Source of the DNA: Acidobacteriota bacterium
GTDB taxonomy: Bacteria > Acidobacteriota > UBA6911 > RPQK01 > JAJDTT01
Length of the DNA: 33,843 nucleotides
Assembly (NCBI GenBank): GCA_022827025.1
Contig: JAJDTT010000310.1
Span: forward strand, 1-33,843
Reading direction: 5' to 3'
This document shows positions 7,346 to 15,168 of the stretch, in pieces. The notes beneath the pieces were generated by a model. It made no database searches, was not told the origin of the DNA, and saw only the letters and a program-made list of their open reading frames with translations. The translations under genes were made by a program, and so were the position numbers. Positions within the stretch are counted from its first letter, which is position 1; every line of letters starts with the position of its first letter.

Positions 7346-10300
7346 CGTGTTGCAACACTCCCGTGTCCTCGACGTTTCGCATGGAATTCAGCGTCCGCCA
7401 CAGCCCCCGAGCCGGCGGCTCGTCGAATTGGCGCAACAGCCCGTCGGCGGCTCGATCCTTCGCCCGGTAGTTCAGCCGTCGTTTCTGCCGCTCGCAACGC
7501 CGCGCTTCCTGATGCCAACGTTCGGCAAGCCGGTCGAGGTGGCGGCCCGTGACCTCGCCCCGGGCCTCGTCGGCATCGCGGCAGCGGCGCTTGAGTCGTT
7601 GGACCACTGCCCGCACCCGGTCGTCGTTCGCGTCGAATGCGCCGGCGTCCTGGTTCCGGCTCAAGGCGTCGCACCCGTGGCGCAGGGCGATCACCAGGGC
7701 GGCATGCAGGGCCCGGGTGCGGACCTGGTAGGTGAACGGCGTCACGCTGGTCGGCTCCACGAACCGGTAGAAGGACTCGTGGTAGGGACGGAAGTTCTCG
7801 TAGTGGGAGAGGCTGCGGGCCTGGTGGCGGTAGTAGTTGGCGATGACGAGGCCCGGGACGTCGGCTCGCCCGATTCGGCTGCTGGCCTGGACGTATTCGG
7901 CGGTGGTGAGCGGCTGGCCGTTGATGACCATCGTGGCCAGCCGGTCCACGTCCACGCCCACGGAGATCATGTTGGTGGCCAGCACCGCGTCCAAGCAATC
8001 CGGCTCGCCCCGGCGGAGATGCAACCGGTCGAAGGTCCGCGCGTTCCTTTGAGGCGTGGAGAAGCTGGTGAGCTGGACCACCGACTGCCGCAACTCGGCA
8101 GCCCCTCGCGCATCGGTCCGTTCCGGTTCGGCTTCGGCGCCGTCCCGGTCCGCCTGTCTCTGCTCCTGGTCGAGACGCCTTACCAGGTCGCGCACGTAGG
8201 TGGCGTAGGCGTTGTGGCTGTTGCCGACGCCGCGCAGGCTGCCGTGGTAGATCACCTGGGTCCACCAGGCATCCAGCAGGTCGTCCCGGTCCGGCTGATC
8301 CTGGAACACGGCCAACGGCGCCTGGAGCAGAGCAGCGGCCAACGGCGCCAGGCAGCGCCGTTGATCCAACGACGGCGCCAGGTAGCCAACGTAGAGCCGG
8401 CCGGGCCTGGAATGATCCACCCGTGCGAACCACGAATCGTCGGCCGACAGGCCCGGTGGCGGAAACACGGCGAGCTCTCGACCGTACAGGCTTCTCACCT
8501 GCTCCCGCGCCATGCGGATGGTCGCCGTCGAGGCGACGTACTTGGGACGCACGCCGCGTTGCTCCAGCACCGTCTCCAACCCCGCCTCGTAGAGGCCGGC
8601 CACGGACCCCAGCGGTCCCGCGATAAGGTGGAGCTCGTCCTGGATCACCAGTTCCGGCGGGCGGCGGGTGGAGCGGCTTTCGGGCGGCCGTCTGCCGAGA
8701 AAGACTGAAGACCGCGCCTCCCAGGCCAAGCGGGCGAACTTGTCGACGGTGGCGATCAGGAGCGTCGGCGGGCATTGATACAAGGACTCGTCAACGACGT
8801 TGCAGGGCAACGGGATCGGCTCGCCCGATTCGCCATCGGGACCGAACTCGCACTCGGGATTCCGGCACAGGAAGGCAAACGACCGGAGCGTCGCCCGGTA
8901 GCTCCCGGGCGCCTCGAACTCCCGGTTGCACCACGGACACGCTCTCAGCACGAGTTGGTGACCGGCGTCCTCATCGCCCGCCGCCAGTTCCTTCACGCAA
9001 TCCTCCGCCTGCCGGCAGGTGTTCGGACTGGCCGCGCGGCCGACCCACATGCCGACGGTGATGGGCTCTTCGCCCAGCCGCTCCGGATCCTGTCGGCGCA
9101 ACAGCTCAAGGGCGCAGATGATGCGGGTCGCGCGCTCGAACTGCTGCCTGGTCAGCAGACGCAGGGTGTAGCGCATCAGAACCACGGTGCCGCCGCCCAA
9201 GGTCCCGTGCTGCAAACGCCGCCACGCGATCAGAAACGCGATCAGACCCAGGTAAGCTTCCGTCTTGCCGCCGCCCGTGGGAAACCAGATCAGGTCCAGC
9301 ACGTCGCGGAAGTCGTCCTTCTCCCGGACGGTCGACTCGATGACGGCCAGCAGAAAGGCGAGCTGAAACGGCCGCCAGCGATACACCCGCGAGTCCTTCC
9401 GTTCGTCCCTCTTCCCTTCATCCCGGCTGCGATCCTGCTGCCGCATCTGCTCCAACATCGCGCGGTTGGCCTGCCGGAATGCGAACCTCGCTCCGGCATC
9501 GGCCCGGAGCAGCGCCACACCGCGGCGCATGCGCTTTTGCGCCGTGTCCATCCGTCGGCAGATCCGCGCCGCCGTCTCCCGCTCCACGGTGGTTCCCAGC
9601 CCTCCGGAACCCCTCCACTGTTCCTTGATCCATCGCTGGTAGCCATCCACGAAAGCGTCGAGCCGGCCGAGGACCATGTCCCAGGGCGCCGCGGCAAGGT
9701 CGTGCAAAACCAAGACGTCTTCATCCACATCCCGGGCCTGGACCGTCACCAGGGGCACATCCACCTCCGGCATGAATTCGGCCCGGATCCTGGAGGGTCT
9801 CCCCGGCTCTACCGACCAGTCCACGGCCGCCCCGTGGCCCACCGCATAGATGCGCTTGTGCCGATATTGGAGTTCGAGTTCCCGCTCCTCTTCGGTGAGC
9901 AGACTGGGGTCCACGCGCGGGTATTCGGCCAACTCACCATTCAGGATCTCGCATTCCAGACTCGCTTCGAACAGGCAGCGCCCGTCGCGGTCCTCTCCGA
10001 TCCCGGCCGGCTCCCGGCGGTTGGCGAAGACCACGGTGAGGATGCGGCCGTCTCCGTGCCCGCGCTCGCGCACTTCAAGGAGCACGTCTTCGGGCAGCGC
10101 AGGTTCGCCACCGGGCCATTCCAGGGCGCATTCAAGGGACTTGCGCTTGTATTCGCGCCTCAGGAATTGTCCTTGAGGATCCCTTTCATCCGTCCGTTCG
10201 TAAATTGCCGCGGAAGCCGTAATGCGCAGACTCAGGTCGTCGAAGGTGCGAACAAAGAACGAAAAACTGACGGAGGAGGGGGGTACGTAACGCCTTCGCC

Positions 10301-10568
10301 GAACCGGTTCCGCCAGATTCTTCTCGGCGGCCTCACCATCGCCGACAGGCGTCTCGTGCTCCTCGTCGTCCTCCGGAATCGCAGGATCGAGGCCCGAATA
10401 CCCCGGTTCCACGGGGTGCAGAACGCCAGTGGGATACCGCTCGAGAGGCGACCCCTGCAGACGGCCGCCGTGTGCCGGACCGATCAACTGGAGACGCACC
10501 CAGTCCACCAGGCGCTTCCGATGCTCCGCCCAAGGACTCTTCGATAAACCACTGCTGCTTGAAATCAC
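7338..10568 (-). CDS. drmA: DrmA-like SF2 helicase of a DISARM-type system
   Basis: This is the first and largest gene of the operon. With the GTG start at 10568 it makes 1076 residues; the open frame continues to a TTG at 10727, but that codon lies inside a dispersed hairpin repeat, so I prefer the internal start, just before the conserved-looking segment SPWAEHRKRLVDWVRLQL. Motifs in GTG numbering are Walker A FPTGGGKT (430-437), DELH box (644-647), STAT motif III (680-683) and QASSRIGR motif VI (894-901) after ATNMISVGVDV. A zinc-knuckle-like insert, CPWC (544-547) with a later C-x4-C (568-573), sits between the two helicase halves. 'WFPTGGGKTEAYLGL' and the C-terminal 'SMRNVEDTG' are typical of DrmA. 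It should be an ATP-driven DNA translocase acting with DrmB against invading DNA. No upstream promoter is clear. Confidence 0.85.
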   Translation of the reverse strand: MISSSSGLSKSPWAEHRKRLVDWVRLQLIGPAHGGRLQGSPLERYPTGVLHPVEPGYSGLDPAIPEDDEEHETPVGDGEAAEKNLAEPVRRRRYVPPSSVSFSFFVRTFDDLSLRITASAAIYERTDERDPQGQFLRREYKRKSLECALEWPGGEPALPEDVLLEVRERGHGDGRILTVVFANRREPAGIGEDRDGRCLFEASLECEILNGELAEYPRVDPSLLTEEERELELQYRHKRIYAVGHGAAVDWSVEPGRPSRIRAEFMPEVDVPLVTVQARDVDEDVLVLHDLAAAPWDMVLGRLDAFVDGYQRWIKEQWRGSGGLGTTVERETAARICRRMDTAQKRMRRGVALLRADAGARFAFRQANRAMLEQMRQQDRSRDEGKRDERKDSRVYRWRPFQLAFLLAVIESTVREKDDFRDVLDLIWFPTGGGKTEAYLGLIAFLIAWRRLQHGTLGGGTVVLMRYTLRLLTRQQFERATRIICALELLRRQDPERLGEEPITVGMWVGRAASPNTCRQAEDCVKELAAGDEDAGHQLVLRACPWCNREFEAPGSYRATLRSFAFLCRNPECEFGPDGESGEPIPLPCNVVDESLYQCPPTLLIATVDKFARLAWEARSSVFLGRRPPESRSTRRPPELVIQDELHLIAGPLGSVAGLYEAGLETVLEQRGVRPKYVASTATIRMAREQVRSLYGRELAVFPPPGLSADDSWFARVDHSRPGRLYVGYLAPSLDQRRCLAPLAAALLQAPLAVFQDQPDRDDLLDAWWTQVIYHGSLRGVGNSHNAYATYVRDLVRRLDQEQRQADRDGAEAEPERTDARGAAELRQSVVQLTSFSTPQRNARTFDRLHLRRGEPDCLDAVLATNMISVGVDVDRLATMVINGQPLTTAEYVQASSRIGRADVPGLVIANYYRHQARSLSHYENFRPYHESFYRFVEPTSVTPFTYQVRTRALHAALVIALRHGCDALSRNQDAGAFDANDDRVRAVVQRLKRRCRDADEARGEVTGRHLDRLAERWHQEARRCERQKRRLNYRAKDRAADGLLRQFDEPPARGLWRTLNSMRNVEDTGVLQHDD

Positions 10569-10784
10569 TGACCTCGCGGTTGGCGGCTGCAAATCGCGGC
10601 GCCATGATCCCGGTGCTGGCTGGCCGGTGGCCGGTGGTTCGGGCAGAGTAGTACTCGGGACCATCGGCTGCCCCGAACCAGTGAGTCGGCGGTCGGAGAA
10701 TCGCGCTTCCGAAGAGGGCGCCCACAAGGGGCGCCCCTACCCGAATTTCTTCGTCCACGCGCACGGGAATTTGGGATCAAGGAA
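10569..10784 (-). other. Leader region of the DISARM-like operon
   Basis: These roughly 215 bp lie between the AhpD-like stop and the chosen drmA start. They contain repeat copy A (10711-10740) and an open extension of the drmA frame that is rich in Pro, Ser and Thr and looks non-conserved. I see no convincing -35/-10 pair. The operon may have a weak or alternative-sigma promoter here, or may be read from the AhpD-like gene upstream. Confidence 0.4.
10711..10740 (-). repeat. Dispersed hairpin repeat, copy A
   Basis: This is a 30-bp element. On the minus strand it starts GTAGGGGCGCCCC, has the loop TTGT and returns GGGCGCCC before TCTTC. The stem is perfect with G-C, C-G at the two variable pairs. 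It lies between the AhpD-like gene and the drmA-like gene and overlaps the 5' extension of the drmA frame, so starts upstream of it are suspect. Confidence 0.85.
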
Positions 10785-11120
10785 CTAATCGAAGTGCTTC
10801 AGCTGCAAGCGCTCCGCGGCGTGGTCCGTCTGATCTACGACGGAGGCCGCGGCGACGCCCATGGCAATGGAAATGGTCTCGCTGATCTCCTCCCGGGTGG
10901 CGCCGTACTTGAGTGCCTTCCGGAGATGACCGTCCAGGCAACCCTCGCACTTGAATCCCAGGGAAGCGGCGATGGCGATCAACTCCTTCTGCTTGCGGTC
11001 GATGGGAGAAGACTTGTAGGTCTCCTGGTAGAACTTGAAGTAGATCTTCCGCATCCGGGGCTCGACCATACTGTAGGAAGGCCATTTTCCCCGATTCTCC
11101 GGGGTCTTCTTCTCTGCCAT
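10785..11120 (-). CDS. AhpD-like carboxymuconolactone decarboxylase family protein
   Basis: This 111-residue protein starts at ATG 11120; longer in-frame extensions upstream have no family resemblance. The conserved CEGC pair (C58 and C61), followed by LDGHLRKALKYGAT, is the CMD/AhpD redox signature, in which two cysteines and a nearby His act in peroxide or disulfide chemistry. The downstream EEISETISIAMG helix is also typical. It is a likely cytosolic alkylhydroperoxidase-type antioxidant; the specific substrate is unknown. It is divergent from lptD with 213 bp between the starts, and it is the nearest gene upstream of the DISARM-like operon on the same strand, with about 215 bp and a hairpin repeat between them. 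Bacillithiol (see bshA) could be a reductant partner, but that is conjecture. Confidence 0.85.
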   Translation of the reverse strand: MAEKKTPENRGKWPSYSMVEPRMRKIYFKFYQETYKSSPIDRKQKELIAIAASLGFKCEGCLDGHLRKALKYGATREEISETISIAMGVAAASVVDQTDHAAERLQLKHFD

Positions 11121-11316
11121 ATTGGGGCAAAGGTTAGCACAACGGCTCGGGGCCGTTCCAGGCTGGCGCCACGTGGTCAGCTCAGTCAGAGATAGCCCCA
11201 AAGAGGCAAGAAAGACCTTGCCTTCCGGTGACATCGGTAGATCGCGGACGCCGCGCTGTTCTTGGTCTCCACCCCAGCAGGCAAGGGCGTTCGGGAATGG
11301 ACGGCGGAGCAATTCT

Positions 11317-11324
11317 GCTACTAT
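11317..11324 (+). promoter_or_regulatory. Possible extended -10 promoter of lptD
   Basis: The sequence TGCTACTA followed by T has the extended -10 form (TGn plus TACTAT at 11319-11324). No good -35 is visible at 16-18 bp. Transcription would start at about 11330-11334, at or just before the GTG start codon of lptD, leaving almost no 5' leader. Confidence 0.35.
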
Positions 11325-11333
11325 CTTTGACCC

Positions 11334-13523
11334 GTGTCTGCCGTGGGTTTTCTACTTCTGCTGGCCCTCCCCGCCATGGGCCAATCCCGGGACCGGGCAA
11401 GGGTCGAACTGGTATCCGAGCACGGTCCAATCATCGTCGAGGCCGACCGGCTCGTCCGGGAGTCGAGGGATCTCTGGGTTGCCGAGGGGCAGGTCGTCGT
11501 TACCCATCAGGACAGCACCATCGAAGCCGGGAGAATGACCTACGACTCCCGGACCGGCCAGCTCCTGATCCTGGAGAGTTTCGAGGTGAAACGGGGCGAC
11601 CTCCGGCTCAAGGGTTCCGATGGGGAGCTGAACCTGGAGACGCAGACGGGGATTCTGAGGCAGGTGGAGGGCTCTACCGACAGGAACATCCTGGTCCAGG
11701 CCGAGACCCTGATCAAAACCGGCCCCGACAGCTATGAGGCGCGCAACGGCTTTCTGACCGCCTGCCAGGAGGCCGTCCCCAAGTGGAGCTTCACCGTCGA
11801 GAAAGGGACCATCAAGAGCGGCGAGAGGGCTCGAATTCACCACACCTTCTTCAAGATCAAGAACATCCCGGTCTTCTACTTTCCCTTCATGTCGATTCCC
11901 ACCGAGAAGAAGGAGCGCTCCAGCGGATTCCTCCTTCCCAGCACCGGCTCCTCCGACAACAAGGGCCGGCGTCTGAGCCAGTCGGTCTACCTGATCCTGG
12001 GCCGGAGCACCGACATCATCTTCCATGAGGACTATTACTCGAAGCGCGGTTTCGGCCACGGCTTCGCCCTCCGGACCCGGCCCAACCAGACCAGCTCTCT
12101 GGAGTTGGACGGGTACTTGATCAAGGACAGCATGGAACAGGGAGGCGCCAGCCTCAACGGCCGGGGCGAAACCAGGTTCGGAGACGGCTACCGGGCAGTG
12201 GCCGATTTCAACTTCGTCTCCAATTTCACCTTCCGGCAGGTGTTCTCGGACAACTTCTTCACCGCCACCCGTCCCACGGAAAGCTCGACCCTCTTCTTGA
12301 CCCGGAACCGGGGACCCAGGAGTCTCAACGTCTCCTTTTCGCGGGAAGAGACCTTCTTTCCGGAGGGGAACGTCGTGGTTCAGAGCGCTCCGGGCGCCCA
12401 GTTCCGACTGAGCGGCCACAGATTTCGGGACATCCCCATTTATCTGGATCTCGACACGTCGGCGGAGGGGTTGACCCGGCGCGATTCGCTGATGGAAACC
12501 TCCGGCCTGACGCATCGCCTGGATTTCTTTCCTCAAATCTACACCTCCCTCCCTCTGGGCCAGGGCCTCCGGCTGACTCCCAGACTGGCCCTTCGGGAGA
12601 CCCTCTACGGGAACAGTCTGGCCCAGGCCGGCGACAGCGACTCGCGGGAGGTGTTCAGCGAGGAGAGCTTCTCTCGCCGGTATGCCGAACTGACGGTGGA
12701 CCTGAAGGGATGGGGCCTCTCGCGGATCTACGGCGACCCTGCGCAGGGCGGGCGCATGAAGCACCTGATCGAGCCGACATTCCGATACCAGTACCGGACC
12801 GGCATCGACCGGTTCGACCGGCTCCTCCGTTTCGACCACCTGGATTCCATCACCGATACGAATGAAGTCGAGTACGGACTCTTCAACCGATTCTTCGTCA
12901 AGCGCCGGACCCCGCACGGCTCCCAGACGCACGAATTGCTGGCCCTCAAGCTGGTCCAGAAGCACTTTCTGGACCCCGACTTCGGCGGTGCGTTCCAAGC
13001 CGGCGCGGTGAACCAGTTTCTCTCCTTCCATTCCCTCACCGGCTTTCCCTTCGGGGGTCTGCGAAGAGGTTTCTCTCCCATCACGGCAGTAGCGCGCGTC
13101 ACCCCGGAACCTCGTGTCAATTTCGACGTCCGGACCGACTACGACCCCGATTTCCACCGCGTCCGAAACGTCGCGGTCATGGGATTCGTCCACAGCAGGC
13201 GGTTCCTTCTGGGCACCGCCTACTTCGTGACCCGGGAGCTGGAGCCCGGCACGATTCAGACCAACCAGGTGCAGGGACAGATCGCGTTGGGACACCTGGG
13301 CCGGGGCGCGTCCCTGTCCAGCACCCTCAGCTACGACGTCCACTCCGCCCGATTCCTGAACTACCGCACCCGCCTCAACTATTTCTGGGACTGTTGCGGG
13401 GTCTCGCTTGACTTCGTGGGGTTCAACGTCGGGGTGCGCCAGGAGAACCAGATCCGATTTTCCTTTTACCTCAAGGGAATCGGAACCATCGGGACCATCA
13501 AACAGCCCCGGAGCGTCTTCTGA
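11334..13523 (+). CDS. lptD: LPS-assembly protein LptD (OstA)
   Basis: This 729-residue protein starts at GTG 11334; an in-frame TGA lies two codons upstream, so no longer start exists. Residues 1-17 (MSAVGFLLLLALPAMGQ) form a signal peptide. Residues from about 30 to 110 fit the OstA/LptA-like beta-jellyroll domain (IIVEADRLVRESRDLWVAEG and similar), followed by the LptD insert and a C-terminal barrel of alternating aromatic strands that ends in Phe. LptD, with LptE, places lipopolysaccharide in the outer leaflet of the outer membrane, so the cell is a diderm with LPS or a similar glycolipid. There is no Shine-Dalgarno sequence in front of the start, consistent with a leaderless message. folK follows with its start overlapping the lptD stop. 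Confidence 0.9.
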   Translation: MSAVGFLLLLALPAMGQSRDRARVELVSEHGPIIVEADRLVRESRDLWVAEGQVVVTHQDSTIEAGRMTYDSRTGQLLILESFEVKRGDLRLKGSDGELNLETQTGILRQVEGSTDRNILVQAETLIKTGPDSYEARNGFLTACQEAVPKWSFTVEKGTIKSGERARIHHTFFKIKNIPVFYFPFMSIPTEKKERSSGFLLPSTGSSDNKGRRLSQSVYLILGRSTDIIFHEDYYSKRGFGHGFALRTRPNQTSSLELDGYLIKDSMEQGGASLNGRGETRFGDGYRAVADFNFVSNFTFRQVFSDNFFTATRPTESSTLFLTRNRGPRSLNVSFSREETFFPEGNVVVQSAPGAQFRLSGHRFRDIPIYLDLDTSAEGLTRRDSLMETSGLTHRLDFFPQIYTSLPLGQGLRLTPRLALRETLYGNSLAQAGDSDSREVFSEESFSRRYAELTVDLKGWGLSRIYGDPAQGGRMKHLIEPTFRYQYRTGIDRFDRLLRFDHLDSITDTNEVEYGLFNRFFVKRRTPHGSQTHELLALKLVQKHFLDPDFGGAFQAGAVNQFLSFHSLTGFPFGGLRRGFSPITAVARVTPEPRVNFDVRTDYDPDFHRVRNVAVMGFVHSRRFLLGTAYFVTRELEPGTIQTNQVQGQIALGHLGRGASLSSTLSYDVHSARFLNYRTRLNYFWDCCGVSLDFVGFNVGVRQENQIRFSFYLKGIGTIGTIKQPRSVF

Positions 13524-14062
13524 CGAATTCCCCTGCCGAGGCGGCCATCCTGCTCTCGCTCGGGTCCAACTTGGGCCGCCGGGAAGACTACCTGGCCCGC
13601 GCCTTGAACCGGTTGGACGAACGGGGAGTGGAACCGGTTCTCTGCTCTTCGGTGTACGAGACCGAACCCGTGGGAGTCGTGGACCAGGGCCTTTTTCTGA
13701 ATCTGGTCTGCCAGGTGGAGACCCGCCAGGCCCCCGCATCGCTGCTGGCCACCTGCCTGGACGTCGAGGCTTCGCTGGGCCGTTCACGCAAACATGCCAG
13801 GGAGCCTCGCAACATCGACATCGACATCCTCTTTTTCGGACAGGAGATCGTCCGCCGGCGGGACCTGCAGATCCCTCATCCACGATTCCGGAGCCGGAAG
13901 TTCGTCCTGGTCCCGTGGAACGAGATCCTGCCCTGCTTCAGAGACCCGATTTCGGGGCGAAGTCCGGCCGAATTGCTGCGAGTCTGCCCGGACCGGACGC
14001 GAGTCGCACGATATTGCGCGGCGACGCGTCACCCGGAGCCTGCCTTCTGGAAGATCGGATAA
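13520..14062 (+). CDS. folK: 6-hydroxymethyl-dihydropterin pyrophosphokinase (HPPK)
   Basis: The enzyme transfers pyrophosphate from ATP to 6-hydroxymethyl-7,8-dihydropterin in folate synthesis. Family motifs are clear: LLSLGSNLGRRE at the N-terminus, SSVYETEPVG, FLNLVCQVET, then EPRNIDIDILFF and IPHPRFRSRKFVL. The first standard start (TTG 13571) falls after the LSLGSN motif and would remove the first strand. No ATG, GTG or TTG occurs in frame for at least 80 bp upstream of that motif. The best candidate is CTG at 13520, whose last two bases belong to the lptD TGA, giving a 180-residue protein translated by coupling. A one-base sequence error is the alternative. The gene ends with TAA at 14060. 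Confidence 0.85.
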   Translation: MTNSPAEAAILLSLGSNLGRREDYLARALNRLDERGVEPVLCSSVYETEPVGVVDQGLFLNLVCQVETRQAPASLLATCLDVEASLGRSRKHAREPRNIDIDILFFGQEIVRRRDLQIPHPRFRSRKFVLVPWNEILPCFRDPISGRSPAELLRVCPDRTRVARYCAATRHPEPAFWKIG

Positions 14063-14122
14063 GGCTGCCATGAGGGCGCCGGAGCCGGTGCGATGCCGTG
14101 CGGCCATCACCATCGGCTGGTT

Positions 14123-14282
14123 CCAGCCCGTGGCGAAAGTCTCGCGAGCACCGAGACCGGGGCTGCGCCCGCCGGACAAGGCGCTCTGAGGGAGCATACC
14201 GGGAGTATGTGACCGAGGAGCAACGCAGTCCGCCGGGATGCAGACCCGGTCGAATGCCGTGACGACTTTTGCCACGGGCTGG
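14123..14282. repeat. MITE-like long imperfect inverted repeat
   Basis: The outer 19 bp are inverted copies with one mismatch (14123-14141, CCAGCCCGTGGCGAAAGTC, and 14264-14282). The arms keep matching inward through ACCGGG.CTGC and the CCG.CGGAC region, and meet at a CATAC/GTATG stem (14195-14199 and 14205-14209) around a 5-base loop. The two ends are symmetric about 14202. There is no coding capacity. This is the form of a miniature inverted-repeat element or large REP-type hairpin. Confidence 0.75.
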
Positions 14283-14288
14283 TATACT
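14259..14288 (+). promoter_or_regulatory. Candidate lepB promoter at the edge of the inverted repeat
   Basis: An extended -10, TGGTATACT, has its hexamer TATACT at 14283-14288, immediately outside the inverted repeat. An 18-bp spacer separates it from GTGACG (14259-14264), a weak -35 that lies inside the element. It would drive lepB and probably dacB. Confidence 0.45.
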
Positions 14289-14401
14289 CGGCGGCGTTTT
14301 TCGGGACTTGCCGAGAGTTCGTTTTCCGGCCGCATGACCGTGGTCGAATTCGGGGAGTGCCTCGGCATACCTGGTCGTGATCCGTTTGGGGCCGAGGCAG
14401 G

Positions 14402-15130
14402 ATGACTCAGACCGAACCTCAGGAAACGCCCGCCAGCCAGGAGAGCACCCTGCGGGAGTACTTCGTCACCACCGTCGTCTGCACCATCTTCGCGCTCTTC
14501 GTCACGACGTTCGTAGTTCATCCGATGACGGTCCCCACGCCCTCCATGGAACCGACGATCCTGGTGGGTGACCGGCTACTGATCGACAAGTTCAGTTTTC
14601 GCAACGGTTACTACCCGGGTATTCCGCTGGCCCCCGAGCGCGAGATCAGGCGGGGAGACATCGTCGTCTTCAAATTTCCCAACAATCCCGACACTCTCTA
14701 CGTGAAACGCGCCATCGGGCTGCCCGGCGAGGAGTTGGAGATTCGAGGGGGATCGGTCTACATCAACGGATCAGCGTTGGACGAGCCCTACAAGGTGCAT
14801 CGAGATTCGGCCCTCGACGATGGCCGGAACTATCCGCGCGATCCCCATCGGGGCAACCGCCGGAACAATCCGACGCCCATCAAGATTCCGGACGGCAACT
14901 ATTTCGTCATGGGGGACAACCGTGACGACAGCGCCGACAGCCGCTACTTTGGATTTCTGCCCCGAAGCCATATCGTGGGCCGGCCTCTGGTGGTCTTCTG
15001 GTCTTACGAGGACGCGTCGGATGCGTATCTGAAGAGTTCGATCCCCGAGATGCTCGGCCTGTACCTGGAGAGGATCGTCTTTTTCGTGACCCGGACCCGA
15101 TGGAGCCGGATGGGGCACGTGGTCAGTTGA
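14402..15130 (+). CDS. lepB: Signal peptidase I
   Basis: This 242-residue membrane protease starts at ATG 14402 with GAGG a few bases upstream. One membrane segment (about residues 20-40) anchors it. The catalytic Ser48 is in PTPSMEPT (45-52) and the general-base Lys102 is in the YVKRAIGLPGE box. The GDNRDDSADSRYFG motif of box E is complete. It removes signal peptides from exported proteins at the periplasmic face, including presumably LptD and the propeller proteins in this window. The C-terminus ends in a hydrophobic stretch (LGLYLERIVFFV) and a basic tail. dacB follows 38 bp downstream on the same strand. Confidence 0.95.
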   Translation: MTQTEPQETPASQESTLREYFVTTVVCTIFALFVTTFVVHPMTVPTPSMEPTILVGDRLLIDKFSFRNGYYPGIPLAPEREIRRGDIVVFKFPNNPDTLYVKRAIGLPGEELEIRGGSVYINGSALDEPYKVHRDSALDDGRNYPRDPHRGNRRNNPTPIKIPDGNYFVMGDNRDDSADSRYFGFLPRSHIVGRPLVVFWSYEDASDAYLKSSIPEMLGLYLERIVFFVTRTRWSRMGHVVS

Positions 15131-15168
15131 ACCGGAGGTCGCCGGGAGGCCAGGAGGACGCACCGGGG

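Larger units (their letters stand above)
14063..14401. other. Intergenic region between folK and lepB
   Basis: This is a 339-bp stretch without a gene. It holds a 160-bp imperfect inverted repeat (14123-14282), a candidate promoter at its right edge, and about 110 bp of leader before lepB. Nothing recognisable is seen in 14063-14122 apart from a small GGCTGG-TT-CCAGCC hairpin that overlaps the left tip of the repeat. Confidence 0.7.

Noticed and set aside
7347-10547. Two long plus-strand open frames (453 and 590 codons) opposite the DrmA-like gene
   Set aside because: They mirror codon positions of the helicase gene; the products are Pro/Arg/His-rich without motifs.
10333-10764. 143-codon minus-strand frame overlapping the 5' part of drmA
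   Set aside because: It starts in or near the hairpin repeat and overlaps the drmA-like gene; no recognisable domain.
11352-13883. 843-codon open frame on the minus strand opposite lptD and folK
   Set aside because: It is a GC-driven shadow frame. The plus strand holds LptD and HPPK with clear family motifs, and the antisense product has no recognisable domain.
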